Of a stretch of 64,000 nt of DNA, positions 52,228 through 62,680 are shown piece by piece. The notes beneath the pieces were generated by a model. That model did no database searches. It was not told the origin of the DNA and saw only the letters and a program-made list of their open reading frames with translations. The number at the start of each line of letters is the position of its first letter. Position 1 is the stretch's first letter. The DNA lies in NCBI GenBank assembly GCA_937960435.1, contig CALGPN010000010.1, forward strand, positions 1-64,000, written 5' to 3'. This DNA comes from an uncultured Desulfosoma sp. (GTDB taxonomy: Bacteria; Desulfobacterota; Syntrophobacteria; Syntrophobacterales; DSM-9756). The position numbers and the translations under genes were made by a program.

Positions 52228-54492
52228 TCATCGCCCGTTTTGTGGGCGTTTTCTCGGCGTCTCTGAGGCGAAGGCCCCATTGGAGGTCGCACCTTCAAGG
52301 CCGGGGGCGGCGAGGCTCCTTCTGAGACGGTGGGCCAGCAGGGTGTAACGTTTTTGGATGCGGTTGTTGCGGACGGCCATGGCCAGAGCCTTGCGGGACC
52401 CCACCAGCACCACGAGCTTTTTCCCTCGGGTGACGGCCGTATAGAGCAGATTGCGCTGCAGCATTATGTAATGCTGGGTGACCAAGGGAACCACCACCGC
52501 AGGGTATTCGCTTCCCTGAGATTTGTGAACGCTCACGGCATAAGCGTGGGTGATTTCGTCCAGTTCGGAAAAATCGTAGGTCACCGGGCGGTCGTCGATG
52601 CGCACGCGGATTTCCTGGTTTTCCTCATCCACCGCCTCAATCCGTCCGAGGTCGCCGTTGAAGACGTCTTTGTCGTAGTTGTTCCGAAGCTGCATGACCT
52701 TGTCGCCGACGCGGTACAATCGGCCGGCCCGTTCCACGGCCCGCCCGCGAGGGTTGAGCGCCTTTTGGAGGACCTCGTTCAAGTGCCGGGCCCCCACCAC
52801 CCCGCGATGCATGGGGCTCAGCACCTGGATCTCGTCCACGGGATCGAGACCGAACCGTTTGGGGATCCGCTTCGTGCACAGTTCCACCACCACCTCGAGC
52901 ACCTCTTCGGGGTCGTCCTTTTCGATGAAGTAAAAATCGGAGAGGCGCCCCTCTTGGGATTTTCCGTTCACGGGAAACATCCCTTCTCGGATGCGGTGGG
53001 CGTTGACGACGATGAGGCTCTTCTGGGCCTGCCGGAAAATTTCCGTGAGGCGCACCACGGGGAAGGCGCCCGAATCGATGATGTCCTGGAGGACGTTTCC
53101 CGCCCCCACCGATGGCAGTTGATCCACATCCCCGACGAAGATGACCGTGGTTTTGGGTTCCACGGCCTTCAGCAGGTGATGGGCAAGGAGCCCATCGAGC
53201 ATGGAGGCTTCGTCCACGATGAGGCAGTCGGTGTTGAGGGGTTTTTGTTCGTTTCGCTGGAAGCCTCCGACCGCTGGGCTGAACTCCAAAAGCCGATGGA
53301 TGGTGGCGGCGTCCCGACCGGTGGTTTCGGCGAGGCGCTTGGCCGCCCGCCCCGTCGGCGCTGCCAGAGCCACACGGGATCCCAGACGCGCGTAAGCGTC
53401 GCACACGGCTTTGACCAAGGTCGTCTTCCCGGTTCCGGGCCCGCCCGTAAGGACCAGGACTTTATCCGTGAGGGCATTTCGGAGGGCTTGTCGCTGAAGC
53501 GGCGCCAGAGGGAAAGGCAGCCGGGCCGTCACCGTGCCGATGACTTCGTCGATCTTGGCCTGAGGAAACCGCTTGGGAAAGGAGGCGATGTACGTCAAGC
53601 GTGCCGCCGTCTGAACCTCCGCCGTGTGGTAGCCTCGAAGGAACACGGCCTGGGTATCCCCCATGACGTGCGCCGCATCAGCGGGGACCGCTTCCACGAC
53701 GATGCGCCCGTCTGCGGCCAGCGCTTGCAGCCCCTTTTCCAAAACCTCCCGTGGGGATTCCAAAAGCTTTTGCGCTTCTTCCAGCAACCGGTTTCGCGGC
53801 AGACACACATGGCCCTCGTCGGCGGCTTGGAACAGGGCCCAATGAAGGCCCGCTTCGGCACGCCGCACCGAATCGCGAGCGAATCCGAGGCTCTGAGCGA
53901 TCTTGTCCGCGGTGACGAAACCGATGCCGGAAACATCCATGGCGAGCCGATAGGGGTTTTCTCGAAGGACGTTCAAGGATTCCCTGCCGTAATGCTTAAA
54001 GATGCGAGTGGCATGAGACGCGCTTACCCCATGGCCTTTGAGGAAGATCATGACCTCACGGATTTCTTTCTGATCGTCCCAAGCCTTGACGATCCCCTGA
54101 AGCCGTTTGGGCCCGATGCCGTCCACCTCAAGGAGCCGCTCGGGCTGAGCGTCGATCACATCCAGCGTGGATGTGCCGAAAGCCTTGACGATGCGTTTGG
54201 CCATTTCGGGCCCGATGCCCTTGATGAGGCCGGAGCCCAGGTATTTACGGATGCCTTCCACGGTGTCGGGGCTCAGGGTTTCGTATTGGTCGGCCCGGAA
54301 CTGCTCGCCGTACTTGGGATGCCGGTTCCATGCCCCGCGAACCCGCAGCACTTCGCCGGGCGTCACCGACACGAACGATCCCACGACGGTCACGAGATCG
54401 CGACGGCCGTGCACTTTCAGGCGCAGCACACTGTAGCCGTCTTCTTCACCGGCGTAGGTTATGCGTTCCACTTGACCTTCTAAAATTTCCAC
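52228..54492 (-). CDS. recD2: RecD2-type DNA helicase
   Basis: ATP-dependent 5'-3' DNA helicase of the RecD2/TraA subgroup, 754 residues, not part of RecBCD. The N-terminus has an OB-like region and tandem helix-hairpin-helix segments (GSGLIKGIGPEMAKRIV, VDGIGPKRLQGIV). Walker A is GGPGTGKTT (about residue 346), followed by LAAPTGRAAKRLAE and DEASMLD, and the C-terminal helicase motif VSVHKSQGSEYPAVV. It starts with GTG at 54492, with GAGG eight bases upstream. Confidence 0.93.
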   Translation of the reverse strand: MEILEGQVERITYAGEEDGYSVLRLKVHGRRDLVTVVGSFVSVTPGEVLRVRGAWNRHPKYGEQFRADQYETLSPDTVEGIRKYLGSGLIKGIGPEMAKRIVKAFGTSTLDVIDAQPERLLEVDGIGPKRLQGIVKAWDDQKEIREVMIFLKGHGVSASHATRIFKHYGRESLNVLRENPYRLAMDVSGIGFVTADKIAQSLGFARDSVRRAEAGLHWALFQAADEGHVCLPRNRLLEEAQKLLESPREVLEKGLQALAADGRIVVEAVPADAAHVMGDTQAVFLRGYHTAEVQTAARLTYIASFPKRFPQAKIDEVIGTVTARLPFPLAPLQRQALRNALTDKVLVLTGGPGTGKTTLVKAVCDAYARLGSRVALAAPTGRAAKRLAETTGRDAATIHRLLEFSPAVGGFQRNEQKPLNTDCLIVDEASMLDGLLAHHLLKAVEPKTTVIFVGDVDQLPSVGAGNVLQDIIDSGAFPVVRLTEIFRQAQKSLIVVNAHRIREGMFPVNGKSQEGRLSDFYFIEKDDPEEVLEVVVELCTKRIPKRFGLDPVDEIQVLSPMHRGVVGARHLNEVLQKALNPRGRAVERAGRLYRVGDKVMQLRNNYDKDVFNGDLGRIEAVDEENQEIRVRIDDRPVTYDFSELDEITHAYAVSVHKSQGSEYPAVVVPLVTQHYIMLQRNLLYTAVTRGKKLVVLVGSRKALAMAVRNNRIQKRYTLLAHRLRRSLAAPGLEGATSNGAFASETPRKRPQNGR

Positions 54493-54520
54493 TGTCTCGA
54501 CCTCATCGCCCCCAATGCTT

Positions 54521-54548
54521 TTGACAACGGCACGGTGATTGTTAGAAT
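54521..54548 (+). promoter_or_regulatory. sigma-70 promoter, near consensus
   Basis: A perfect TTGACA and TAGAAT (five of six) are separated by 16 bp, 40 bp upstream of a small gene. This is among the best promoter matches in the window. Confidence 0.65.
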
Positions 54549-54588
54549 ATCATCGAAATCCTCGGAATTCCACGCAAGGAGGGTGACC

Positions 54589-54825
54589 ATGGCTCTGTTC
54601 ATCAAAACCGATGACTATCGCAAATACGGCATCAGTAAGTATTCGACGCTGGAACAGGTGCGGGCCGTGGTCCAGAAGGAACTGAACATCCATCCGCTGT
54701 TCGTGCGGTTCGTGAACAAACACGAATTCATCCGCGTCGATTTCCTGAAGCCGCGGGCCCGTCGCAAAAGGAGCCAGGCGGGGGAGGGCCAGGACCAAGG
54801 CCGACGGCGCCGCCGCCCTCGCTGA
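54589..54825 (+). CDS. small basic protein of unknown function
   Basis: A 78-residue protein I do not recognise. The first 55 residues look like a small folded alpha/beta domain (ALFIKTDDYRKYGISKYSTL, VRAVVQKELNIHPLFVRFVN). The last 24 are strongly basic (RARRKRSQAGEGQDQGRRRR), which suggests nucleic acid binding. A near-consensus promoter and AAGGAGGG precede the ATG, so it is probably well expressed. A CGCCCTC / GAGGGCG hairpin (54814-54830) overlaps the stop. Confidence 0.75.
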   Translation: MALFIKTDDYRKYGISKYSTLEQVRAVVQKELNIHPLFVRFVNKHEFIRVDFLKPRARRKRSQAGEGQDQGRRRRRPR

Positions 54826-55061
54826 GGGCGGGGGCGCCTGGGCGTCGGTTCGAAGGGCTTCATTGGCCTGCGGCGTCCGAGCGGCGTCCCGCACCGGGCG
54901 CGCCTTTCGGCGGCCGCTCCGGCCGGTTTCCGGCCGCCACGGCAATCTCGAAGCCCATGACGGTATCGCTTCTCCCGGCGGCGCGTCTTTCCCGGGAATT
55001 TCCCATGGGAGACCCCCTCAAGGGAAACGAGCGGCCTTCCCAAGGAGGAGTAAAAATTTTC

Positions 55062-55088
55062 TTGACACAGCCCGTCTCGGGAAATTAT
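55062..55088 (+). promoter_or_regulatory. putative promoter of the tryptophan operon
   Basis: TTGACA (55062-55067) is followed by AATTAT (55083-55088, four of six) after 15 bp, a suboptimal spacing. It lies 50 bp ahead of the leader peptide. No Trp-repressor operator palindrome was identified. Confidence 0.5.
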
Positions 55089-55138
55089 GGAGGAGTCGTT
55101 CCGTTATGAGAAACTCTGGGAATTGAAAGGCGCAGACC

Positions 55139-55234
55139 GTGGGTTTCGATCGGCAGGCACGCAATGTTGGTTTCTGGTGGTGCTGGTGGTGGTGCGTGAT
55201 GCACGGGTGCGCCGACGGGAGTGTGTCGCATTAG
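55139..55234 (+). CDS. trpL: tryptophan operon leader peptide
   Basis: A 31-residue peptide starting with GTG at 55139, preceded by GAAAGG eight bases upstream. Its central segment is FWWCWWWC: five Trp codons among six consecutive W/C positions (55175-55192), followed by VMHGC and ending at TAG 55232-55234. It is followed by a rho-independent terminator and the aroF-trp genes, so it is an attenuation leader. When charged tRNA-Trp is scarce the ribosome stalls on the Trp codons and the terminator is prevented. The frame was identified by reading all three frames; it does not depend on similarity. Confidence 0.88.
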   Translation: MGFDRQARNVGFWWCWWWCVMHGCADGSVSH

Positions 55235-55260
55235 ACCACCGGCATAAACGATGCCATCAA

Positions 55261-55296
55261 GACCGTGGGCCACCCGGCCCACGGTCTTTTTGTTTT
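55261..55296 (+). terminator. trp attenuator terminator
   Basis: A perfect 11-bp stem (GACCGTGGGCC / GGCCCACGGTC) with a 4-nt loop is followed by TTTTTGTTTT. It lies 26 nt after the leader stop. The segment GACCACCGG just before it (from 55234) can pair either back with the Trp-codon run (GGTGGT) or forward with CCGTGG of the terminator stem, which gives the alternative structures expected of an attenuator. Confidence 0.9.
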
Positions 55297-55381
55297 GGGG
55301 ATAAGGCCGTGGGATTTTCTCCCGCGGCCTTTTTTCATTGAACGAACCGCCGCTTACCGAAAAGAGAGGAGGACAGCCGCC

Positions 55382-56434
55382 ATGCTCGTCGTCATGCGCA
55401 AAGGCGCCACACAGGATCAAATCGAGCATGTGGTGCGCGCCATCGAAGCCCGAGGCTACAGTGCCCGGCCCATTCCAGGCGGGGAACGCACGGCCATCGG
55501 CATCCTGCACAATCGTGGACCTGTAGATCCCAATTGGGTCCAAGGTCTTCCCGGGGTGAAGGAAGCCATTCCCGTGACTCGGCCGTATAAGCTGGTGAGC
55601 CGCGAATTTCACCCACGGGATACCGTCGTCGCCGTGGACGATGTGCGCATCGGCAACGGCTCGCTTGTCGTCATCGCCGGACCATGCGCTGTGGAAAGCG
55701 AGGAACAGGCCCTGACCATCGCCCGCCATGTGAAGCGCGCCGGAGCCCACCTGTTTCGAGGCGGCGCCTTCAAGCCCCGCACCTCCCCTTACGCCTTTCA
55801 AGGCCTTGGAGAAGAAGCGCTCAAGATTCTCGATCGAGTGCGCCGGGAAACGGGCCTTCCCATCGTGACGGAGGCTTTGGACCACACGGTCTACGACCTG
55901 GTGGAAGAAGTCGCGGACATCGTCCAGATCGGCGCCCGCAACATGCAAAATTTCAGCCTGCTGCGCCGAGCCGGCCATTCGTCGAAACCCGTACTCCTGA
56001 AGCGAGGCATGGCAGCCACTTTGGAAGAATGGCTCATGGCCGCCGAATACATCCTGGAAGGCGGCAACCCCAACGTGATCCTGTGCGAACGGGGCATCCG
56101 CACCTTTACGGACCACAGTCGAAACACATTGGACCTTTCCGCCGTGCCCGTGGTCCGAAAAGAGAGCCATCTGCCCATCATCGTGGACCCCAGCCACGCC
56201 TGCGGCCGCCGGGATCAGGTGATCCCCTTGAGTCGCGCCGCGGTGGCCGTCGGCGCCAACGGGATCATGGTCGAAGTGCATCATCGGCCGGAAGAAGCCC
56301 TGAGTGACGGCGCCCAGTCCCTCTACCCCGACCAGTTCCGGAGGCTGTGCGAGGAAATCGAACCGTTGGCGCAACTCTACGCCCGCGCACCCGAACCGGA
56401 ACACGGTCCCGCCGAGGCCCAGGCGGCAGGCTGA
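55382..56434 (+). CDS. aroF: 3-deoxy-7-phosphoheptulonate synthase (DAHP synthase, type I-beta)
   Basis: First enzyme of the shikimate pathway, 350 residues, condensing phosphoenolpyruvate and erythrose 4-phosphate. An N-terminal ferredoxin-like regulatory domain (MLVVMRKGATQDQIEHVVRA) is followed by the barrel: VVIAGPCAVESEEQ, FRGGAFKPRTSPYAFQGLG, DIVQIGARNMQNF, PVLLKRGMAAT and PIIVDPSHACGRRD. AGAGGAGG precedes the ATG. It is the first gene of the trp operon, so it should be controlled by tryptophan through the attenuator. Confidence 0.95.
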   Translation: MLVVMRKGATQDQIEHVVRAIEARGYSARPIPGGERTAIGILHNRGPVDPNWVQGLPGVKEAIPVTRPYKLVSREFHPRDTVVAVDDVRIGNGSLVVIAGPCAVESEEQALTIARHVKRAGAHLFRGGAFKPRTSPYAFQGLGEEALKILDRVRRETGLPIVTEALDHTVYDLVEEVADIVQIGARNMQNFSLLRRAGHSSKPVLLKRGMAATLEEWLMAAEYILEGGNPNVILCERGIRTFTDHSRNTLDLSAVPVVRKESHLPIIVDPSHACGRRDQVIPLSRAAVAVGANGIMVEVHHRPEEALSDGAQSLYPDQFRRLCEEIEPLAQLYARAPEPEHGPAEAQAAG

Positions 56435-56478
56435 GGGGACAGACAGGGGATAGAAAAAACATAGAGAGGGCCCTGACG

Positions 56479-57987
56479 ATGAGACTCCGGTTATTTCCTG
56501 CACGAGACACCTTCGCCGAGCTGCTGACCCGGGGGAACCTGGTTCCGGTGTGCTGTGACATTCTGGCCGACACGGAAACCCCTGTGTCGGCGCTGGCCAA
56601 GATTCGCCGTCCCGGCCGTCCCGTCTTTCTCTTGGAAAGCGTGGAAGGCGGTGAGCGCTGGGGCCGCTACAGCTTTCTCGGCGCCTCGGCATCCCGCCAC
56701 GTGCGCCTCTTTCGAGACCATGTGGAACTGGACGAAAACGGCTCTCGGCGCCGGGTGGAACACGGCGGCGATCCCCTCCACGTCCTTCGGGCGCTCATGG
56801 CCCCCTATCGGCCTGTGGCGGTCCCCGGTCTTCCCCGTTTCTGGGGCGGCCTTGTGGGGTGGTTCGCCTATGAGACGGTATCTTTCTTTGAAAGAATTCC
56901 CCATGCCTTGCCGCCCGAAGAGCCTTTGGCCCACTTCGTCGTAACGGACGAACTCCTCATCTTCGACAACGTGCGGCACACACTCACCTTGCTCGTCCCC
57001 GTGTTCCGGCCGGACGGCTCCCAGGAAGACCCGGGGCGGCTCTATGACGAGGCCGTCTCCCGGTTGAAAACCCTGGCCGATTCTCTGGCTCGGCCTCTTC
57101 CCGTGCCGGCCGTCCCTCTGGCCATGCCCGCCGCCCCCGAAACCCCCGCGTTCCGTTCGCGCGTGTCCCGAGACGATTTCTTCCGCATGGTCCGAACCAT
57201 CAAGGACCATATCACGGCGGGAGACATCATCCAGGCCGTCATTTCCCAGCCGTTTGAGCTCCGGCCGTCGCCCGACCCCTGGTTCCTCTACCGCGCCCAA
57301 CGTTACGTGAACCCTTCACCTTACATGTTCTTCATGGAACTGGACGACCGGGTCCTTGTGGGATCGTCCCCGGAAACCATGGTCCGGCTGGAAAACGGCG
57401 TGGCGAGCCTCCGGCCCATCGCCGGCACCCGCCCCCGGGGTGCCACGGAACAGGAAGATCGGCGCCTCGCCGACGAGCTCCTCAAAGACCCCAAGGAACG
57501 CGCCGAACACCTCATGCTCGTGGATCTCGGCCGAAACGATCTGGGCCGGGTCGCCGAGACGGGCACCGTCCAGGTCACCGACCTCATGGTCGTGGAACGC
57601 TATTCCCACGTCATGCATCTTGTCTCCAACATCACGTGCGATCTTCGCCGGGATGCCGACGCCTGGGATCTCCTGCGGGCGACCTTTCCGGCGGGAACGC
57701 TCACGGGAGCCCCCAAAATTCGGGCCATGGAAATCATCGCCGCTTTGGAACCCACGCCGCGGGGCCCGTACGGAGGCGCCGTGGGCTACATCGCTTTTAC
57801 GGGAAACATGGATCTTGCCATCACCATCCGCACGGCATGCCTGCACCGCGGCATCATGACCGTCCAGACCGGGGCGGGCATCGTGGCGGATTCCGTTCCC
57901 GAACGGGAATACGAGGAGACGGAAAACAAAGCGCGGGCCATGCTCAAGGCCGTGGCTGTGCTGCGCAACGCGGAGGTCCTGCCATGA
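56479..57987 (+). CDS. trpE: anthranilate synthase component I
   Basis: Chorismate-utilising subunit of 502 residues. The N-terminal regulatory region has FLLESVEGGERWGRYSFLG (the LLES feedback motif for tryptophan). The catalytic half has QAVISQPFEL, NPSPYMFFMEL, IAGTRPRGAT, ERAEHLMLVDLGRNDLGRV, and FPAGTLTGAPKIRAMEII. GAGAGGG precedes the ATG at 56479. It overlaps trpG by four bases. Confidence 0.96.
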   Translation: MRLRLFPARDTFAELLTRGNLVPVCCDILADTETPVSALAKIRRPGRPVFLLESVEGGERWGRYSFLGASASRHVRLFRDHVELDENGSRRRVEHGGDPLHVLRALMAPYRPVAVPGLPRFWGGLVGWFAYETVSFFERIPHALPPEEPLAHFVVTDELLIFDNVRHTLTLLVPVFRPDGSQEDPGRLYDEAVSRLKTLADSLARPLPVPAVPLAMPAAPETPAFRSRVSRDDFFRMVRTIKDHITAGDIIQAVISQPFELRPSPDPWFLYRAQRYVNPSPYMFFMELDDRVLVGSSPETMVRLENGVASLRPIAGTRPRGATEQEDRRLADELLKDPKERAEHLMLVDLGRNDLGRVAETGTVQVTDLMVVERYSHVMHLVSNITCDLRRDADAWDLLRATFPAGTLTGAPKIRAMEIIAALEPTPRGPYGGAVGYIAFTGNMDLAITIRTACLHRGIMTVQTGAGIVADSVPEREYEETENKARAMLKAVAVLRNAEVLP

Positions 57988-58574
57988 TCGTGATGATCGA
58001 CAATTACGACTCCTTTACCTACAACCTGGTCCAATACCTTCAGGTGCTCGGGGCCGACGTGCGGGTTGTCCGAAACGATGCGGCCTCGGTGGAGGACATC
58101 CTTTCCTGGAACCCCCGCGGGATCGTCATTTCCCCGGGGCCGGGAAAACCGGAAGACGCCGGTGTCTCCGTCCCGCTCATCCGCGCGGCTGCACCGTCCA
58201 TCCCCATCCTGGGCGTGTGCCTGGGCCATCAGGCTTTGGCCGTCGCCTTCGGCGGCCGCGTGGGACCCGCCCGCTCCCTCATGCACGGCAAAACTTCCAT
58301 GGTCCGGCCCGACGGCCGAGGGATTTACCGGGGCATTTCCGCCCCGTTTCAGGCCATGCGTTACCATTCTCTGGCCGTGTTCCGGGACGGTCTTCCTGAA
58401 TGCTTGGAAGTCACCGCGGAAGCCGACGACGGCGAAATCATGGGAATTCGCCACAAGACATATCCCTGCGAAGGCATCCAGTTTCATCCCGAATCCATCA
58501 TGACACCCGTGGGAAAACGCCTCCTGCGCAATTTCCTCAACGGGCACCACGGAGGAGACAGCCGTGTTTGTTGA
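57984..58574 (+). CDS. trpG: anthranilate synthase component II (glutamine amidotransferase)
   Basis: Class I glutamine amidotransferase of 196 residues. IDNYDSFTYNLVQYL is at the N-terminus, ISPGPGKPEDAG follows, the nucleophile cysteine is in GVCLGHQALA, and the catalytic His/Glu pair is in IQFHPESIMTPVG. It supplies ammonia to TrpE, and may also serve folate synthesis. It overlaps both trpE and trpD. Confidence 0.96.
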   Translation: MIVMIDNYDSFTYNLVQYLQVLGADVRVVRNDAASVEDILSWNPRGIVISPGPGKPEDAGVSVPLIRAAAPSIPILGVCLGHQALAVAFGGRVGPARSLMHGKTSMVRPDGRGIYRGISAPFQAMRYHSLAVFRDGLPECLEVTAEADDGEIMGIRHKTYPCEGIQFHPESIMTPVGKRLLRNFLNGHHGGDSRVC

Positions 58575-59586
58575 AAAGCTTCGCCGCATCACCCAAAGGA
58601 TAGATCTTTCGGAGGAAGAGATGAGCGCGGTCATGGACGCGCTTATGTCCGGGGAACTGACCGACGCGCAAATGGGGGCGCTCATGGCCGCCTTGGCCAC
58701 CAAAGGCGAGACCTTTGCCGAACTGGCCGGGGCCGCTCGCACCATGCGCCGAAAAGCCCATCGGCTGCACGTGACGGCTTCCACGGTGGTGGACACCTGC
58801 GGCACCGGGGGCGACGGCGCCCACACGTTTAACATTTCCACCACGGCGGCCTTTGTCGTCGCGGGTTGCGACGTGACGGTGGCCAAGCACGGCAATCGGT
58901 CCGTATCCAGCCGGTGTGGCAGCGCCGACGTTCTGGAGGCTTTAGGCGTGCGGCTGGATGTGGACCAGGAAGTTGTGGAAGAGGCCCTCGCCGAAATCGG
59001 CATCGGCTTTCTCTTTGCGCCCCTCTACCACGGCGCCATGCGTCACGCGGCCAAAGCCCGTCGAGAAGTGGGCATCCGCTCCCTTTTTAACATGCTTGGC
59101 CCGCTCACCAACCCCGCCGGGGCCAACTGCCAGGTGCTCGGCGTGTTTGCGCCGGAGCTGACAGAGATGTTCGCCAAGGCGCTGCAGCTTCTCGGCGCGC
59201 GCCGCGCCTTCGTCGTCCACGGCCACGACGGGCTGGACGAAATCACGGTGTGCGCCCCGACCCGCGTGACCGAACTCCACGATGGCCTCATCCGCACCTA
59301 CGACCTGGACCCGGAACGAATCCTGGGCCGAACGGCTCCGAGCGACGCGTTGCGCGGCGGATCGCCGGAAGACAACGCCAGGATCCTTCGTTCCATTTTG
59401 GAAGGCGCGCCGGGACCGTGCCGGGATGTGGTGGTCCTGAACGCCGCGGCGGCTCTCGTGGCTGCCGGATCGGCCGAAGACCTGCGGGAAGGGGTGAACC
59501 TCGCCGAAAAGAGTCTGGATTCGGGGGCCGCTCGATCCAAGCTGGACGCCTTGGTGCGCTTCACCCAAGAGCGTGCCCCGGTATGA
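58564..59586 (+). CDS. trpD: anthranilate phosphoribosyltransferase
   Basis: Enzyme of 340 residues that transfers phosphoribose to anthranilate. The PRPP site is VDTCGTGGDGAHTFNIST and the KHGNRSVSSRCGSADVLEALG motif follows. The GTG start at 58564 is preceded by GGAGGAG and overlaps the end of trpG by 11 bases. It is a separate protein, not fused to TrpG. Confidence 0.96.
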   Translation: MFVEKLRRITQRIDLSEEEMSAVMDALMSGELTDAQMGALMAALATKGETFAELAGAARTMRRKAHRLHVTASTVVDTCGTGGDGAHTFNISTTAAFVVAGCDVTVAKHGNRSVSSRCGSADVLEALGVRLDVDQEVVEEALAEIGIGFLFAPLYHGAMRHAAKARREVGIRSLFNMLGPLTNPAGANCQVLGVFAPELTEMFAKALQLLGARRAFVVHGHDGLDEITVCAPTRVTELHDGLIRTYDLDPERILGRTAPSDALRGGSPEDNARILRSILEGAPGPCRDVVVLNAAAALVAAGSAEDLREGVNLAEKSLDSGAARSKLDALVRFTQERAPV

Positions 59587-59614
59587 CGGGTGAAAAGAAA
59601 AGGAGTCGCCGCCC

Positions 59615-60514
59615 ATGACCGATTTTCTTACAAAGATCCTTGAGGCGAAACGCGCCGAGACGGCCGCTCGAGCGGCCCGACGGTCCCTTTCGGACGTGCG
59701 CCGGGAGGCCGAAGCCATGCCGCCCCCACGTTCTTTTGCCGATGCTCTGGTTTTTCGGCCGTCCCCGGCAGGATTTTCGGGAGCCCCACCCGGCTCATCG
59801 GCAAACGGGAACTCCCCGTTTCCCGGGAAAATCCCGGGCGGCGCGCCCGCATCCACCGGTCCACCGATACGCATCATTGCGGAAATCAAAAGGGCGTCCC
59901 CGTCCAAGGGGCCGCTACGGCCCGACCTGGACCCGGCGGATCTCGCTCGAGCCTACGTTCGGGGCGGCGCGGCGGCTCTTTCCGTTCTCACCGACGGCCC
60001 TTTTTTCGGCGGTTCCCTAGACGACCTCATCGCCGCCCGAAACGCCGTGCCCGTGCCGGTGCTCCGAAAAGACTTTCTCGTGAGCGATTACCAGATCTAC
60101 GAAGCGCGGGCCGCCGGAGCCGACGCCGTGCTCCTGATCGTCCGGGCCGTGTCCCCCGCCTTCCTCAGGGACGCTCTAACCCTGTGCGAGGCTCTGCGTC
60201 TCGCCGCTTTGGTGGAAGTCCACGACGAAGCGGAACTGGAAACCGCCCTGGACTGTGGCGCCCAAATCATGGGGGTGAACAACCGCAACCTCAAAACTTT
60301 TGAAACGTCCCTGGAGACATCTCTTCGGCTTCGATCGCTCATTCCCGAAGACCGTCTCATGGTTGCCGAAAGCGGCCTTCGGGACCGATCCGACATCCAA
60401 CGGCTCGTCTCCGTCGGGATTGGAAATTTCCTTATCGGGGAGTCCCTGGTGCGCGCCGACGATCCCGAAGCCGCCGTGCGGGCTCTGGTGGCGACGCCGA
60501 TACCCGAAGCCTGA
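59615..60514 (+). CDS. trpC: indole-3-glycerol phosphate synthase
   Basis: Barrel enzyme of 299 residues. The normal family features are present: [73 protein letters not shown] and [12 protein letters not shown]. Residues 48-84 are an extra segment rich in Pro, Gly and Ser, placed between the N-terminal helix region and the first barrel strand. The family is usually about 260-270 residues. The DNA of the insert has two adjacent hairpins, so it may come from an in-frame palindromic insertion. Confidence 0.95.
   Translation: MTDFLTKILEAKRAETAARAARRSLSDVRREAEAMPPPRSFADALVFRPSPAGFSGAPPGSSANGNSPFPGKIPGGAPASTGPPIRIIAEIKRASPSKGPLRPDLDPADLARAYVRGGAAALSVLTDGPFFGGSLDDLIAARNAVPVPVLRKDFLVSDYQIYEARAAGADAVLLIVRAVSPAFLRDALTLCEALRLAALVEVHDEAELETALDCGAQIMGVNNRNLKTFETSLETSLRLRSLIPEDRLMVAESGLRDRSDIQRLVSVGIGNFLIGESLVRADDPEAAVRALVATPIPEA
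59756..59866 (+). repeat. in-frame palindromic insertion within trpC
   Basis: This 111-bp stretch encodes the extra 37 residues of TrpC. It contains AAACGGG-AACTC-CCCGTTT (59803-59821) directly followed by CCCGGG-AAAAT-CCCGGG (59822-59838). The reading frame is kept open. Confidence 0.55.
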
Positions 60515-60628
60515 CGGGAAAAAAGTGGGCGTCCCGGCTGCGTATTCTTCCGGCCGGGAACCCTCGGTCGTCGGGATGCCCCTTGGAGGAACGTTTTCAG
60601 CGATTCAGAAAATTCATAGAGGCACACC

Positions 60629-61278
60629 ATGGACATCAAAATCTGCGGGATCACCACTCCGGAAGACGCTCTGGCTGCGGCCGCTCTGGACATCCAGGCC
60701 GTGGGGCTCGTCTTCTACCCCAAGAGCCCGCGCTTTGTGGACGAGGCCGCGGCCCGACGCATCACGGCCGTGCTTCCCGTCGGGATCGCCGCCGTCGGAG
60801 TCTTCGTGAACGAACCCGTCGACGCCGTCCTCGCCACGGTTCGATCCGTGGGCCTTCATGCCGTGCAGCTCCACGGGACGGAATCGCCCGAGGACGTCTC
60901 ACGGCTCGTGGACGCGGGTCTTCGGGTCGTCAAAGCCCTTTTCGTCAATCGCCCGCCCGGCTTGGACACTTACAGGACTTACGCGCCGTCGGCCTTCCTT
61001 GTGGAATGCGCCGGGACCCAGCGTCCCGGGGGAAACGCCCTCGCCTGGAACTGGGCCCAAGTCCGCGGGGCAATCCCCGAAGTCCCCGTGATCCTGGCCG
61101 GGGGCCTCACACCGGAAAACGTCCGGGACGCCATCCTCGGTGCGAAACCTTCCGGGGTGGATGTGAGTTCCGGAGTGGAAAGCCGCCCGGGCCGAAAGGA
61201 CCCGAACAAAATGCACCGATTCGTTTTGGCCGTGCGCCGCATTGGGCCCCGGCCGCCACACGGAGGAGGAATTTTTGC

Positions 61279-61282
<4 letters not shown>
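60629..61282 (+). CDS. trpF: phosphoribosylanthranilate isomerase
   Basis: Barrel isomerase of 217 residues. [15 protein letters not shown] at the N-terminus supplies the catalytic cysteine (KICGIT), and [34 protein letters not shown] and [16 protein letters not shown] are diagnostic. It lies 114 bp after trpC with no terminator seen between. It overlaps trpB by four bases (ATGA). Confidence 0.96.
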
Positions 61283-62511
<1,229 letters not shown>

Positions 62512-62680
62512 GGGCGCCCCTGTACGTGGAGGCGCACAGCTTCTCGATTTGGTTCAGCCGCACCGTAATTGGGGTGGCCCTGGGTGCTTGGCGCGCACGC
62601 TCCAAAGGCTGTTCTTGTGGGGACGCACCCGTGTGTGCGCCCGTTAGGAGCCACATGGCAAACGTCTTGGAAAGGATCCC

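Noticed and set aside
52330-54483. Long plus-strand open frame (717 codons) opposite recD2
   Set aside because: Shadow of recD2. Its composition (His/Arg/Gly-rich) is typical of antisense frames and it has no motif.
62512-62680. Possible internal terminator between trpB and trpA
   Set aside because: Only weak GC-rich pairings and no T run; the trp gene order argues for continued transcription.
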